From contig NZ_JARQZP010000003.1 of the NCBI RefSeq assembly GCF_029589055.1, forward strand, positions 992,001-1,056,000: 64,000 nt of DNA, in the 5' to 3' direction. Both the position numbers and the translations under genes were made by a program. The DNA comes from Vibrio hannami (GTDB lineage Bacteria > Pseudomonadota > Gammaproteobacteria > Enterobacterales > Vibrionaceae). The notes under the pieces were generated by a model. That model searched no databases, had not been told where the DNA came from, and saw nothing but the letters and a program-made list of their open reading frames with translations. Positions 19,665 to 29,495 of this stretch are shown piece after piece (the stretch's first letter is position 1; the number at the start of each line of letters is the position of its first letter).

Positions 19665-20555
19665 ATGAATTTAGATTTGATTGGCTATATTATTACTTTT
19701 GCTTCCGGCATCGCATCGCTGTTCATTTTCCTGCGATTGAGAACTATGTATATCAATCGGCAAGAAGCTCAGAAGAAAAAAGAACTTGCCATACTATTTA
19801 GTAAGTTAAGAAGCTCTAATGAGCTATTAAACGGCGCTAAGAAGTTGCCTTTCAGCAAAACGCTTTACTTTTGTCTCTACCAACGGCAATTACACATTTT
19901 AGATTCGATCTTGACTCTGGATCCGGATAACTCGCCTTTCGCTAACCGGGCAGAATATTTACGAGAGCAGATACAGTTGCTCAAGTCATCCTCTTCATAT
20001 GCTGATACAAGTTCTTTTGAAGCCCCCTCAAATGAGATGCAAGCAATTGAACTGATCAAGTTAATCAAACAGTTTCGTGTCATTATCCGTACAGTACGTA
20101 TCAAAAAAATCATTAATATCACTGAGTTTATGCATGAAAACACAAGGCTCAATAACCTACAGACACAAATTGTGATTGGAAACCTTACTAAACGAGCTAA
20201 CTATGCATTAGAGCTTGATCAAAAAGACCTGGCAACAGAATTGGTTCGAAAGGGTATAAGCTACCTGGAGTCGAAATCCGGTATAGACTCGGCGAGTACT
20301 ATCGCTCCTCTGCTCGAACAGTTAGAGGCACTAGAAGAACAGTTATCTGATGAATTTCAGTTTAACAAACTGCTCACTACCGACTCTGAAGAAGAGAGCA
20401 ATGAAGAAGTAGACAACGAATCTGGTGTTCCACCGGTAGAACATTTTGATGATAATTTCGACAAGGCAACATTAACTTCAGCCACAGAAATACCCGATTC
20501 CCTTACTACAACTGTGGAGGAAAATAATGACGACAGCATCAGATATCCTCCTTAA
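19665..20555 (+). CDS. Membrane-anchored coiled-coil protein of unknown function
   Basis: One N-terminal transmembrane helix (about residues 5-25) is followed by basic and helical segments with coiled-coil character (residues 30-230) and an acidic, low-complexity tail. I recognise no family. AAGGCG about 9 bases before the ATG supports the start. It faces the sigZ gene tail to tail. Confidence 0.6.
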   Translation: MNLDLIGYIITFASGIASLFIFLRLRTMYINRQEAQKKKELAILFSKLRSSNELLNGAKKLPFSKTLYFCLYQRQLHILDSILTLDPDNSPFANRAEYLREQIQLLKSSSSYADTSSFEAPSNEMQAIELIKLIKQFRVIIRTVRIKKIINITEFMHENTRLNNLQTQIVIGNLTKRANYALELDQKDLATELVRKGISYLESKSGIDSASTIAPLLEQLEALEEQLSDEFQFNKLLTTDSEEESNEEVDNESGVPPVEHFDDNFDKATLTSATEIPDSLTTTVEENNDDSIRYPP

Positions 20556-20595
20556 ATTCATGATTACTATGTCGAATACGACCTTCATCGGCTAG
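20527..20595 (+). CDS. Possible 22-residue ORF with a strong ribosome site
   Basis: GGAGGA lies six bases before an ATG that overlaps the end of the upstream gene, opening a 22-residue frame (MTTASDILLKF...). It also overlaps the last bases of sigZ on the other strand. It could be a translationally coupled small protein, the stump of a lost gene, or chance. Confidence 0.2.
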   Translation: MTTASDILLKFMITMSNTTFIG

Positions 20596-21140
20596 CAACC
20601 GGTACAACCTTTCTTTTTTCTCGAATATTCAATTACACCACCGCTATGACTCAAGGTAAATTCACAGCATTCAGTGAATACTTTATGCAACAGTTTTCTA
20701 CTTTTTTGGACTCGGGATTTAAGTGTCGAGTATTTTATTCCACTTTTTTGGGCATACTCTTTTTGCGAAATACCATCTAGTTCTATAGCCACTAATAGTT
20801 CAGCATCTTCTTCAGGCAAGCTATAAATGAAAGGCGCAATACATCTTGATAGTTCTCGCTGAATATTTTCTTCAGGCTGCTTCTGCCAGAGCTCTTCACT
20901 CAAAATTCCGCTCTCTTTCGAGCTTTGTCGATAAAAATCCATGATAGCGTTGTTTGTAACCTGATAGAGCCAGGGCTTAATTTTTTCCTGGTCACTGACA
21001 GATGGAAGATTCTTGTAGGTTTTAAGGAAAATGTCTTGAAGTAGGTCATCCACATCGTCTGTGTTGGAGATATTTTTATTTAGAAATGCTTTTAGCCCTG
21101 ACTGGTATTCTAGCCAAACTTTCTCTACATCCATTTTCAA
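20592..21140 (-). CDS. sigZ: ECF RNA polymerase sigma factor SigZ
   Basis: The 182-residue protein shows sigma region 2 (DDVDDLLQDIFLKTYKNL and WLYQVTNNAIMDFYR) and region 4 (ISQKEYAQKSGIKYSTLKSRVQKSRKLL), the organisation of SigZ-type ECF factors. The C-terminus is unusual: Cys-Cys around TECCEF and a terminal GCTGC, suggesting a metal- or thiol-responsive tail. No anti-sigma gene is adjacent. A GGAACC element (plus 21167-21172) upstream of the ATG resembles an ECF -35 box but lies very close to the start codon. It is divergent from the GST gene. Confidence 0.88.
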   Translation of the reverse strand: MKMDVEKVWLEYQSGLKAFLNKNISNTDDVDDLLQDIFLKTYKNLPSVSDQEKIKPWLYQVTNNAIMDFYRQSSKESGILSEELWQKQPEENIQRELSRCIAPFIYSLPEEDAELLVAIELDGISQKEYAQKSGIKYSTLKSRVQKSRKLLHKVFTECCEFTLSHSGGVIEYSRKKKGCTGC

Positions 21141-21263
21141 GTTCTCTCTTAATTTTTGAACACTATGGTTCCTTAAGTAAAAAAAATCATCTTTTTTTCG
21201 TCTTTTTCAAAGTCAGTTCGTCTTATGTATGTAAACAAACCAAGAGACTATTCCGGAGTAAAG

Positions 21264-21977
21264 ATGATCAAACTCATTAGCTTTAAAAACTGCCCTTTTG
21301 TACAGCGTGTTATGGGGGCATTAGAGATGAAAGAGGTTCCGTATGAAATTGAATATATTGAACTTAACAACAAGCCGCAATGGTTTTTGGATATCTCCCC
21401 AAATGGCCAGGTGCCCGTTTTGATAACGGAAAATAAAACGGCTCTGTATGAATCTGATGCTATTGTTGAGTATCTCGACGATAAATATGCTCCAATCGAA
21501 GAGTTAAACCCCGAAGAGAAAGCGATAAACCGCGCCTGGTCCTATCAGGCCAGTAAACACTACATGCCTCAGTGCAGCACGATGTCGAGCAAAGATAAAG
21601 AAACTTACGAAACGCGTCTGGCTAATCTGGCAAAATCTTTTGCCAGAGCAGAAAAGAAGTTAGGCGAAAATACCTACTTTAAAGGCGACTATATCTCCAA
21701 CGTAGATATCGCCTGGTTACCTTTGCTTCATAGAGCCTATGTCATCAAAGAGCACTCTGGAATTGATATGCTGGAAGGGTTTCCGAAGGTACAGCAATGG
21801 CAACAAGCACTGATGGAATCTGGCCTTCCTCAGCGAACAGTGCCTTCTGACTTTATTGAAAGATTTAGTAGTTATTACCTGACTAATAATTACTTTGCAT
21901 CAGTGATTGAGAAGAAGCCAACTTGTGCTCCGGCTTGCTGCTCAAGCGAAGCAAACTCCGATTCATGCTGCTGTTAG
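21264..21977 (+). CDS. Glutathione S-transferase family protein with cysteine-rich tail
   Basis: The N-terminal thioredoxin-like domain has SFKNCPFVQRV, GQVPVLI and YESDAIVEYLD, the glutathione-binding layout of omega/beta-like GSTs with a catalytic cysteine in CPF; a helical domain follows. The last 25 residues carry eight cysteines (CAPACC ... CCC), not a normal GST feature. ATG 21264 is chosen for GGAG six bases upstream; the frame opens earlier at 21225. It is divergent from sigZ, whose product also ends in cysteines, suggesting joint thiol or metal stress function (inference). Confidence 0.85.
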   Translation: MIKLISFKNCPFVQRVMGALEMKEVPYEIEYIELNNKPQWFLDISPNGQVPVLITENKTALYESDAIVEYLDDKYAPIEELNPEEKAINRAWSYQASKHYMPQCSTMSSKDKETYETRLANLAKSFARAEKKLGENTYFKGDYISNVDIAWLPLLHRAYVIKEHSGIDMLEGFPKVQQWQQALMESGLPQRTVPSDFIERFSSYYLTNNYFASVIEKKPTCAPACCSSEANSDSCCC

Positions 21978-22000
21978 ATTCTTGATGCTGATAAGAGTTC

Positions 22001-22024
22001 GCCATTCCCCATTCAGGGAATGGC
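22001..22024 (+). terminator. Hairpin between convergent GST and aldo/keto reductase genes
   Basis: GCCATTCCC (22001-22009) pairs with GGGAATGGC (22016-22024). There is only a weak T run, so termination in either direction is plausible but not certain. Confidence 0.55.
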
Positions 22025-22047
22025 TTATTCCGGTTCTATTTCAGGCT

Positions 22048-22956
22048 CTATGGCACACCGTGACCTTTCGAAGCAACCCAAACGCGGAACCACTGCTCTC
22101 TGGTTAGCTCAATATTCAACGCTGAAATTGCGGTTTTAACACGATCAATCTTACCTGAACCGATAATCGGTAGCGGCTTGGATGGAAGGCGTCTCACCCA
22201 AGCGTAGATAACCTGATCAATCGATTCGGAACCGACTTCTTTCCTTATAGCCTCTAGCTCATTGCGAACTCGTACATGTTGCTCTTCTTCACCCCAGAAA
22301 ATAGCGCCGCCGCCAAGGCATGACCATGCCATTGGGCGTGCTCTTAACATCTGAAGCTGATCCAATGTGCCATCATGAGCCACTTCAAAGTTAAGTGGAT
22401 TGATTTCAACCTGATTGGTCACTAGAGGTACTTCAAGGCGCGATTGCAGCAACTCAAATTGACATGGCGAGAAATTAGATACTCCAAAGTGAGTCACTTT
22501 CCCTGATCTTTTTAATTCAGCAAATGCTTCGGCTACTTCATCTGCCTCCATTAACACGTCAGGGCGATGGATAAGCAACACATCGATATTATCAATATTC
22601 AAACGCTCGAGAGAGTTGTTCACCGATTCGATAATATGTTGTTTGCTGGTGTCATAGTGGTTAACTTCACGCTCAGGGAACTTATCTGAGCAAAGCTTAA
22701 TATCGCATTTAGTCACTATTTCAATGCTATCTCGGACAGAAGGTTCCAACGCTAACGCTTCACCAAACAGCTTTTCACATTCGTAGTTACCATAGATGTC
22801 TGCATGATCAACAGTCGATATACCCAGTTCGACATGTTGCTTTAGAAATGACAAGCGTTCTTGTGGTGTCATTCCCCACTCTGCCATTCTCCAGTAGCCC
22901 TGAACCAACTCAGAAAATTGCGGCCCCTGAGGTGCAATTGATACTTTCTCCACCAT
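22048..22956 (-). CDS. Aldo/keto reductase, YdhF-like
   Basis: The 302-residue TIM-barrel oxidoreductase has the catalytic tetrad context: Asp and Tyr in DHADIYGNYE, Lys in IVTKCDI, His in VLLIHRPD, with NADP-binding GSGKIDRVKTAI near the C-terminus. The whole-length match to E. coli YdhF is good, but the physiological carbonyl substrate is unknown. It is divergent from an HTH regulator gene that might control it. Confidence 0.92.
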   Translation of the reverse strand: MVEKVSIAPQGPQFSELVQGYWRMAEWGMTPQERLSFLKQHVELGISTVDHADIYGNYECEKLFGEALALEPSVRDSIEIVTKCDIKLCSDKFPEREVNHYDTSKQHIIESVNNSLERLNIDNIDVLLIHRPDVLMEADEVAEAFAELKRSGKVTHFGVSNFSPCQFELLQSRLEVPLVTNQVEINPLNFEVAHDGTLDQLQMLRARPMAWSCLGGGAIFWGEEEQHVRVRNELEAIRKEVGSESIDQVIYAWVRRLPSKPLPIIGSGKIDRVKTAISALNIELTREQWFRVWVASKGHGVP

Positions 22957-23069
22957 AAGGTAGTTCCCCCGTTGCGATTTATTGGTTTAATAATTTGCCT
23001 TCATCCTATGCTTGTTTATACCCCCACTCAATGGTAAAACGGAACAATTTCGAACCAGAGTACGAATTT

Positions 23070-23492
23070 ATGAGTTTTGCCGAACGGCTACAATCATTGA
23101 TCGGGCAAGAGAGTATTAGTGGTTTTGCCCGACGCGTTGATATGAGCGAAGGTTTAATCCGTAAATATCTCAAAGGCAGTGAGCCAAGTCTCGCTAAGGC
23201 GAATCAAATAGCGGTAAAAGCAAATTGCTCACTAGAATGGCTGGCAACTGGCTGTGGTTACCTTTACCGACAAGCCGAGGTTGTGGATATGGAAGCTTTA
23301 GAAATCGCGCACGAAGTGGTCAAGAAAAAACCAATGACTGAAACTGAGCAGCTGCAATACAGGCTGATTGTGTCTGGCTACCAGTATCTTAGGGCGCATA
23401 AAAAATCTGATGGATATCTGGATAAAGATGCCATGGTTAATTTCCTAAACCGCCATCCACAAGAGCAGAACCCAGAGCAAAGTGAAAAATAA
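23070..23492 (+). CDS. HTH (XRE/CI-like) transcriptional regulator
   Basis: An N-terminal helix-turn-helix (FARRVDMSEGLIRKYLKGSEPSLAKANQIA, read in short pieces) is followed by a short helical tail with no peptidase or ligand domain. The frame is open from 22995; candidate starts are 22995, ATG 23031 and ATG 23070. The last is chosen because the domain begins there, although no start has a convincing ribosome site. Its stop is 5 bases before the downstream hydrolase, so they probably form an operon. Confidence 0.75.
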   Translation: MSFAERLQSLIGQESISGFARRVDMSEGLIRKYLKGSEPSLAKANQIAVKANCSLEWLATGCGYLYRQAEVVDMEALEIAHEVVKKKPMTETEQLQYRLIVSGYQYLRAHKKSDGYLDKDAMVNFLNRHPQEQNPEQSEK

Positions 23493-23497
23493 TAGAT

Positions 23498-24535
23498 ATG
23501 AAAATTGTCGCAACATTGTTCCTTTCGCTAGTACTGTCTACTTCTGTCGCTGCACTGGAGTACCCGCCAACTCAGCTACCTGAAAGAATGAAACAACCAG
23601 AAACAGCAACCTGGGGCAGTTTTCAGCTTAGACCAGATTTGACTATTCGCTATGTTTCCATAAAGCCTGAGCTGCCCAAACGTGGGACATTAGTGATGAT
23701 TCACGGAATTATGGAGTCACCAGAGTTTAACTACGAGCTGTTCCGTCACTTGTTAAGTCTTGGTCTAGAGGTTTGGGCTCTGGATCTGCCTGGTCATGGT
23801 AAGTCCACAAGGTGGCTAGAAAACAGCCATAAGGTATATATTGATGACTTTTCTACCTATACCGAAGCCGTTCACTACCTTCGCACCAGGATCATGCATC
23901 CTACAGAGAACACCCCCATATTATTGATGGGTACAAGCCTGGGTGGGCATATTGCGACCCGGTATGTTGGTGAATACCCCGGATACTTTGACGCGCTTAT
24001 TGCACAGGTTCCAATGTACGATATTAAAACTGGAGCCAAACCAGAATGGGCAGTGCGTACATTGGCGTATCTTGCCGATTCTTTCGGTTTCTCTGATTCT
24101 TACGTTTTAGGTCACGGTGACTGGGTATTGTGGGATGATTACAAGCTAGAAAAGAGCTGCTGTACAACCGACCCAGAACGCGACTTAGCAACCGTTTACT
24201 GGCGTATACACGAGCCTGAGCTAACAATGGGTGGCGCAACCTATCGCTGGTTAAACAAGGCATACGACTCCATGGACATGGTGAACGAAGCATCGTTTCT
24301 GAATAAGATAAAAGTGCCGGTGTTAATCCTGAGTGCAGGAAACGACAGACTGGTAAGCAAAGAAGCTCACACCAATTCATGCTCATTAATCGAAGAGTGT
24401 GAGCAGGTGCTTTTTCCAAAGTCCAAGCATGTTCCTACTATGGAGCGAGATGAAATTCGAAACAGAGCGTTAAACACCATTGACCAGTTTATAAGGGATA
24501 ATAGTCACGAGCCAAGAAGAGTAGCTGCTGATTAA
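23498..24535 (+). CDS. Exported alpha/beta hydrolase, lysophospholipase-like
   Basis: A signal peptide (residues 1-19, cleaved near SVAA) precedes an alpha/beta-hydrolase core: MIHGIMESP oxyanion loop, nucleophile elbow GTSLGG, acid in SAGNDRLV and histidine in KSKHVPTME. The PldB/monoglyceride-lipase subgroup fits best. It lies 5 bases after the HTH gene and is intact. The substrate is unknown; a periplasmic or secreted lipase or esterase is expected. Confidence 0.85.
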   Translation: MKIVATLFLSLVLSTSVAALEYPPTQLPERMKQPETATWGSFQLRPDLTIRYVSIKPELPKRGTLVMIHGIMESPEFNYELFRHLLSLGLEVWALDLPGHGKSTRWLENSHKVYIDDFSTYTEAVHYLRTRIMHPTENTPILLMGTSLGGHIATRYVGEYPGYFDALIAQVPMYDIKTGAKPEWAVRTLAYLADSFGFSDSYVLGHGDWVLWDDYKLEKSCCTTDPERDLATVYWRIHEPELTMGGATYRWLNKAYDSMDMVNEASFLNKIKVPVLILSAGNDRLVSKEAHTNSCSLIEECEQVLFPKSKHVPTMERDEIRNRALNTIDQFIRDNSHEPRRVAAD

Positions 24536-24763
24536 GTGCCTTCGGAGAAGGTTACGGAACATTGCCTTAACAGCGCTAGGGAAACTCAGTAACACCACAT
24601 ATTCATGGTTTCCCTTCGTTTCTTACGCTTCACGTAGTTATGCATAACAGCTTCCATTGTTGCAATTCTGGCACCAGTGAATGGTAATTACATTTGTTTT
24701 TCCTATATAAGGATTCACTTATAATTCACGCCATCGCTCACCAATACTCATCAGGAGTACGTC

Positions 24764-24960
24764 ATGAAAATAGCTAAATATTCACTGCTTCTATCCACTA
24801 TCGGTGCTGCGTTGATAACTAGCCTAAGCAATTATCAGATCTGGTACATCCTTACAGCTATTCTGTAATAGACCTTGGCGCGTCCATCAGTAACTCTAGT
24901 GTGGATTATCATGTAAGTTCATTGGTAGACAACATACCTGACTCTTTTGTCTCGGCCTAA
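24764..24960 (+). pseudogene. Remnant of a small secreted protein gene
   Basis: CAGGAGT precedes an ATG at 24764 that opens a clear signal peptide (MKIAKYSLLLSTIGAALITS) but stops at 24868. A neighbouring frame continues plausibly with YSYSVIDLGASISNSSVDY and stops at 24960. The YSVIDLG block resembles the HAF/DUF3466-type repeat of larger exported Vibrio proteins, so this is probably a truncated, frameshifted remnant. Confidence 0.4.
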
Positions 24961-25470
24961 GTATGTATGTTTTTAATATTCCAATTATGGCCAGGCAGTG
25001 CTTTTATAGATTTAGTTTTAGTGTATTACCTCTATATTAATGAGTGATATGTTTCATGGATTTCAAGAATATATTATTAGATTCATATTCTTAGTTTGTA
25101 TTAATTATTTAAAACTGAATTGACACCTGAAAGCACCTTACTATCAGACAAGATATCGCAATTCTCCCGCAAGCACTTTATCTTACTAAAGATTTCCTCA
25201 CACCCTCTTTATTTACAACACGTTATATGCAACCTAAATATTTAATTAACGAGCAATATTGTTAACAGTGAAACATTCTCCATGTAAAGATAGAATAAGG
25301 CTATATTTCAAATGAAGTTTAACAATGAAAAGCAATGTTTATTAAGGTTGCAAATGTGTTTTTAATTCCATTAGAGTGAGAATGTGTAAACTGATACGTT
25401 TTTTTGGGCTATATTATATATATCTAAAAAATATTTATAACTAAGTAAATTCGTCGAACGGTGAACAAAG
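24961..25470. other. AT-rich non-coding region
   Basis: About 500 bases without a supportable gene; it is very AT-rich just upstream of the EAL gene and probably holds its promoter. No strong hairpin was noticed. Confidence 0.4.
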
Positions 25471-25653
25471 TTGGTTAAAGAAGAACTCGTTAGTTATCAC
25501 AAGCACAAAGAGATGCCTTTCACATGGCAAGTTGCAACTGATTCCTTCAGCATCAATATGGAGGACTTAAATTTCATTGTCGATTCCAGAAAACCTCTTG
25601 AGAAAATTGACGATTTTTTTGCTTATTTTCAAAAGAGGACCAAAAGTTGGTAG
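25471..25653 (+). pseudogene. N-terminal piece of the EAL protein, separated by a frameshift
   Basis: This 60-residue frame (TTG start, preceded by an in-frame stop) ends KRTKSW. Adding one G at the GG near 25649 joins it to the next frame as KSWVARHFQQ. It is best read as the start of the downstream PAS-EAL protein, not a separate gene. Confidence 0.6.
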
Positions 25654-27914
25654 CTAGACACTTCCAACAAGTTATTGAAGATATTTCATCTGAACCCGTT
25701 AAGGCGTGTATCGCGACGAGTAAAGGTCAGATTACCTTATGTGTAGTATCTGCAAAAAAAATCACTGGCAACCATATAGCTGGGGTAGTTCTTCCTTTGT
25801 TCATGGTGCCTACGGCACATGATATATCGTCATTCTTTCTCCAAATCTTTGAAAACAAAAGCCAAGGAATGGTTGTCACCGATGAAGAGACGCGAATTCT
25901 TGCGTGCAATACCTACTTTGAAAAATCGACAGGGTACAAGATAGATGAGTTACTTGGGCAAAAAACATCCATGTTTAATGCAGGCAAACACGGAGAGGCC
26001 TTCTTTCAAGAGATGTGGCAAAAACTCAGTAAGACAGGAGTTTGGAATGGCCTTATTCTTAGCAAAGAGAAAACGGGGACCATCAAACCCCAGGAGCTGC
26101 GTTTACAGCGGCTAGAGTCCATTAGTGGCTACGTATTTTATCTAGGGATGACTCAGGATTTATCAAATAAACTGTATCGGGTGGCGGGAGTTGAGCATGG
26201 TGGTATTGAGTTATTAACACAATTACCTGGTGAAGATGAATTTTTCCTCAAGGTTCAAGATAGCGCGATAGACCTCAAAGAGAATCAAGGAATGCTGGTT
26301 CTCTCTTTCGTCCCCCGATTTGATAAAGAATATGAGTTCGAAAATAAGAAACAGCTGGCAAGTGCGTTGGCCTACTATGAGCATCACTGCTCTGCCGGGT
26401 TCATTAAAAAGGCTGTTTTTTCGATATCAATTGTGTATGAGCGTCATAAAGATAAACCGCATTCGCTTTCTATTTTTGAAGCCATTAAAGGCAGGTTTAA
26501 AACGTTAAAACAGCGGGTTGAGCCTTCAGTCTACAAAGCTGTCACAGAATGCACGATAGGTGTTTCTGTCCTTGGCCTAGACGCAAACAATGAAAATAAA
26601 ATGATTTCCCATTCTCTTCAGGCGATGTATGAGCAGCATACTTCTGGAACGAGTAACATTTGCTTTTTCAACCGCACTTTACATAAAAAAATAAAACGGC
26701 GTGAAGTTCTTGAAGATATCGTGACACAATCAGTGCGTCATAGAAAAATGGAGGTGTTTTTTCAGCCCATTGTGAATACATCAAACTGGAAAATAACCAA
26801 GTTAGAAGCGTTGTGTCGATTTCGGGATTACAACGGTAACTTGTTAAACACACAAGAGATGATACAAGTTGCTGAGGACATGAAGTTAATCTCTGAGCTG
26901 GACTTGGCAATAGCTGATAAAGCAATCAGTTACCGCCGTGATTTAGCTAAGTTATATGGACCGAATGTAGAACTGACAATAAACATATCGTTGAACTCCG
27001 ATAAACCAATGAAAGTGGTTTTTAACGACTTGTTAAGGCTATTTAAGAAACACGCTAGGCACCTTCCATTTATAACAGTAGAGCTGACCGAGTCTGCGTA
27101 TTTCGATAGCGAGCAAAAAGACAATAACTTGCTCTTTGAACTCAGGAAAAAGGGCTTAAAAGTCGCCATTGATGATTTCGGTACAGGGTATTCATCTTTT
27201 TCTTATTTAAAAGATGGCAATTTTGATTTATTGAAGATTGATAGAGAGTTTGTGACGGATCTTACTGTGGGCTCTCATAACTACTACATCGTAAAAATGA
27301 TCACACATCTTGCCCATACTTTGGGTGTAGAAGTAGTCGCAGAAGGCGTTGAAAAGCTTCAAGAAGTCAAAATACTCAGTCAGTTGAAAGTGAATTATAT
27401 TCAGGGATTCTACTTTGAGCGGCCACAACCGATTGAAAAACTTTCAGCTCAAACTGTTAATGTTGATGGCATTGAATCATTAGAGGAACTGGATTCTGCT
27501 GAAGTTGAATTGATGTCTCATCCTCCTATGTTAACTCCACAACATACGCTGAGAGAAATTAAGGAGCTGTTTGACAACAGCAGCTTTTCAGCATTTCCAG
27601 TGTTATTAGAGAGAAAATGCGTTGGCATTATCACGAGGGAGCAATTTAACTTACATGCTACCCCAGCAATGGGGACAGATAGAGAAACAATGCATGAATA
27701 TCAGACAATGTCCAAAGTTGCGAGTGCGATGATGAGCTCCAAATTAACAACCGTGCATGAGACCATTAACACTGGTGAGATACACGAGAAGATACACAAT
27801 AGAAACCAATTTCCATGGGTGGTTATCGATGACTTTGGAGATTATGTGGCAATCATCGATATCTATAATATTGTGCATTTCTTAAACGGAAACACTAAAG
27901 CGCTTTGTCCATAA
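25647..27914 (+). CDS. PAS - degenerate GGDEF - EAL - CBS protein, probable c-di-GMP phosphodiesterase
   Basis: Domains in order: PAS at about 70-185 (GMVVTDEETRILACN), a GGDEF-like region at about 190-350 that has lost the GGDEF motif but keeps a TIGVSVLGLD...AMYEQ tail, EAL at about 365-615 with KLEALCRF, ELTESAYF and IDDFGTGYSS, and a CBS-pair region at 625-740. The EAL metal and loop residues appear intact, so c-di-GMP hydrolysis is likely, with PAS and CBS as sensors (inference). No membrane helix is evident. The first about 60 residues lie in another frame upstream. Confidence 0.88.
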   Translation: MVARHFQQVIEDISSEPVKACIATSKGQITLCVVSAKKITGNHIAGVVLPLFMVPTAHDISSFFLQIFENKSQGMVVTDEETRILACNTYFEKSTGYKIDELLGQKTSMFNAGKHGEAFFQEMWQKLSKTGVWNGLILSKEKTGTIKPQELRLQRLESISGYVFYLGMTQDLSNKLYRVAGVEHGGIELLTQLPGEDEFFLKVQDSAIDLKENQGMLVLSFVPRFDKEYEFENKKQLASALAYYEHHCSAGFIKKAVFSISIVYERHKDKPHSLSIFEAIKGRFKTLKQRVEPSVYKAVTECTIGVSVLGLDANNENKMISHSLQAMYEQHTSGTSNICFFNRTLHKKIKRREVLEDIVTQSVRHRKMEVFFQPIVNTSNWKITKLEALCRFRDYNGNLLNTQEMIQVAEDMKLISELDLAIADKAISYRRDLAKLYGPNVELTINISLNSDKPMKVVFNDLLRLFKKHARHLPFITVELTESAYFDSEQKDNNLLFELRKKGLKVAIDDFGTGYSSFSYLKDGNFDLLKIDREFVTDLTVGSHNYYIVKMITHLAHTLGVEVVAEGVEKLQEVKILSQLKVNYIQGFYFERPQPIEKLSAQTVNVDGIESLEELDSAEVELMSHPPMLTPQHTLREIKELFDNSSFSAFPVLLERKCVGIITREQFNLHATPAMGTDRETMHEYQTMSKVASAMMSSKLTTVHETINTGEIHEKIHNRNQFPWVVIDDFGDYVAIIDIYNIVHFLNGNTKALCP

Positions 27915-28151
27915 GTTTGCGGATGGGACAAATTGTCCCACAATGTTCTAGAGTCGAGACAGTTGGCTCTTCATAGCTCAGAATTGCCCTTTTCGGTGTT
28001 AACGCAGTTACTCAGTGGCAGATCGTGCCGATGACATTGCCGTACTTTTACTTATGGTTGTTACTAGAAGAGTGCTGAAAGAAATTTCCCAGAAGTGAGC
28101 AAAATTTATATAGAATAAATGAAGCGAGAAATTTAGAAATATAGTTGGTTA

Positions 28152-28973
28152 TCACTTGCTTTTGATCTCTGACTCCCACAACCCTAACCCGTAGCTTTCC
28201 ATAATAGTTTGCAGTTCCCCTGTAGCCCTCATCTTTCTTACCCCTTTATCGATCAGTTCTACATACTCTTGAGCTTTAGGGTTTTTCGGTGAAAAACAAA
28301 TACGCCCCCATAACGTCTTTTTAAACCTACCTGCATCTACGAATTTATCTGCCAAATTGTGAGTATTTAGGTAATATTGCGCTACGTAAGATGCCTCGCT
28401 AAACGTGTCTATACGGCCTAATTCGACTTTTTTAAACATTCGATAAACGAGATCCCCCTTTCCGTGATGTATATGAACCCTCTTTTTCTCGTTTTCGTGC
28501 TCTTCGACATAATCCTGATATTCAGGAGATATCTGAGTTAAGTTGTAGCCTGCGATGGTTCCAAGGACTATTTGCTTAATAGATTCAATACCGGTATATC
28601 TCCAAGGCTGATCTTTAAGTACATAAAAGGTATAGATCATTGGGCCAATAGTTTCACTAGAGCAGATATTGACCTCGGAACTATGGTCATTGCAGATGCC
28701 TACAGCGTCGTAAATCCCTAGCTCGGTACCTTTCAGCGAGCGAGCATAAGGAACAATATCAAAATTAACCTGATGTCCAGCTCTTTCAAGGATCACCTTT
28801 TCTATATCGACTGTAAAACCAAGCTTGCCATTTTCTTTTAACGGGTCGCATACGTAAGGGCAAAACTCAAGTACAGATACGTTGATCGTATCTGCTTGTA
28901 CGGCGTGTACCCAAGATATCTGTGTGCATACGAGGCAAACTAGTCTCACTAAGATCAGACGAATAAGAGCCAT
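28152..28973 (-). CDS. Extracellular solute-binding protein family 3
   Basis: A signal peptide (cleaved near SWVHAVQA) precedes a bilobed SBP_bac_3 domain: FTVDIEKVILERAG, YDAVGICND and the hinge LGTIAGYNL. No permease is adjacent; orphan proteins of this kind in Vibrio often act as sensory or accessory amino-acid-binding proteins. The ligand is unknown. Cysteines in EFCPYVCDP and ICNDHSSEVNIC may form disulfides. Confidence 0.82.
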   Translation of the reverse strand: MALIRLILVRLVCLVCTQISWVHAVQADTINVSVLEFCPYVCDPLKENGKLGFTVDIEKVILERAGHQVNFDIVPYARSLKGTELGIYDAVGICNDHSSEVNICSSETIGPMIYTFYVLKDQPWRYTGIESIKQIVLGTIAGYNLTQISPEYQDYVEEHENEKKRVHIHHGKGDLVYRMFKKVELGRIDTFSEASYVAQYYLNTHNLADKFVDAGRFKKTLWGRICFSPKNPKAQEYVELIDKGVRKMRATGELQTIMESYGLGLWESEIKSK

Positions 28974-29107
28974 AAAATAATCTTCTCTATTTGTTAGAGT
29001 CGGGCTAAAGTAACAGTGTCATTAAGAATAATTTTAAGTGCTAAGCCCTATAACGCAACATTTTAGCCTCATTACGTTTTTCTGGAAAAAATAACCAATT
29101 ATCCTGC

Positions 29108-29345
29108 CCACCATAAAGTCTTACAGAGGCTCTTTCGCTTGCTTTAAGATTCAGCAAGCACTACCTATCCCAATAGTTCATAAACGAAACTCATCGAAAT
29201 GGTAGAAGTTACCCCGCCGTCGTGAATTAAACATGTCCATTGATGTGTTAGCTGTGAGCTCGCTATCTCGGTTCTGCCCCTTTCTGAGTCAGCAAGATAT
29301 TAGGCCGATAAATTTCGGCCCTAACTTTTGGACCATCCTAGTCTG
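29108..29345. repeat. Degenerate intergenic repeat, copy A (right half best conserved)
   Basis: The segment 29194-29240 aligns without gaps to 33605-33651 (ATCCGAA-GGGTAGA type core, then 32 bases to TGTCCA). Downstream it shares CTTTCTGAGTCAGCAAGA and a GGCCGA/TCGGCC hairpin (about 29307-29326) with copy B. The left half is only weakly recognisable. The rest of the gap from 28974 to 29495 holds no gene that I can support. Confidence 0.55.
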
Positions 29346-29495
29346 AAAGTAAACCGAGACGCGGTGGAAGGTTTCTCCCATTTTCGAGCAAGTGCGGTGT
29401 TTCTTACACGTATTTCCCTATTTGAATTGTTATGCAACTGCCTTGAAAAGCATTGTTTGGAACTAAGCAAGATCTAGAGTTTTTTACACCATCAC

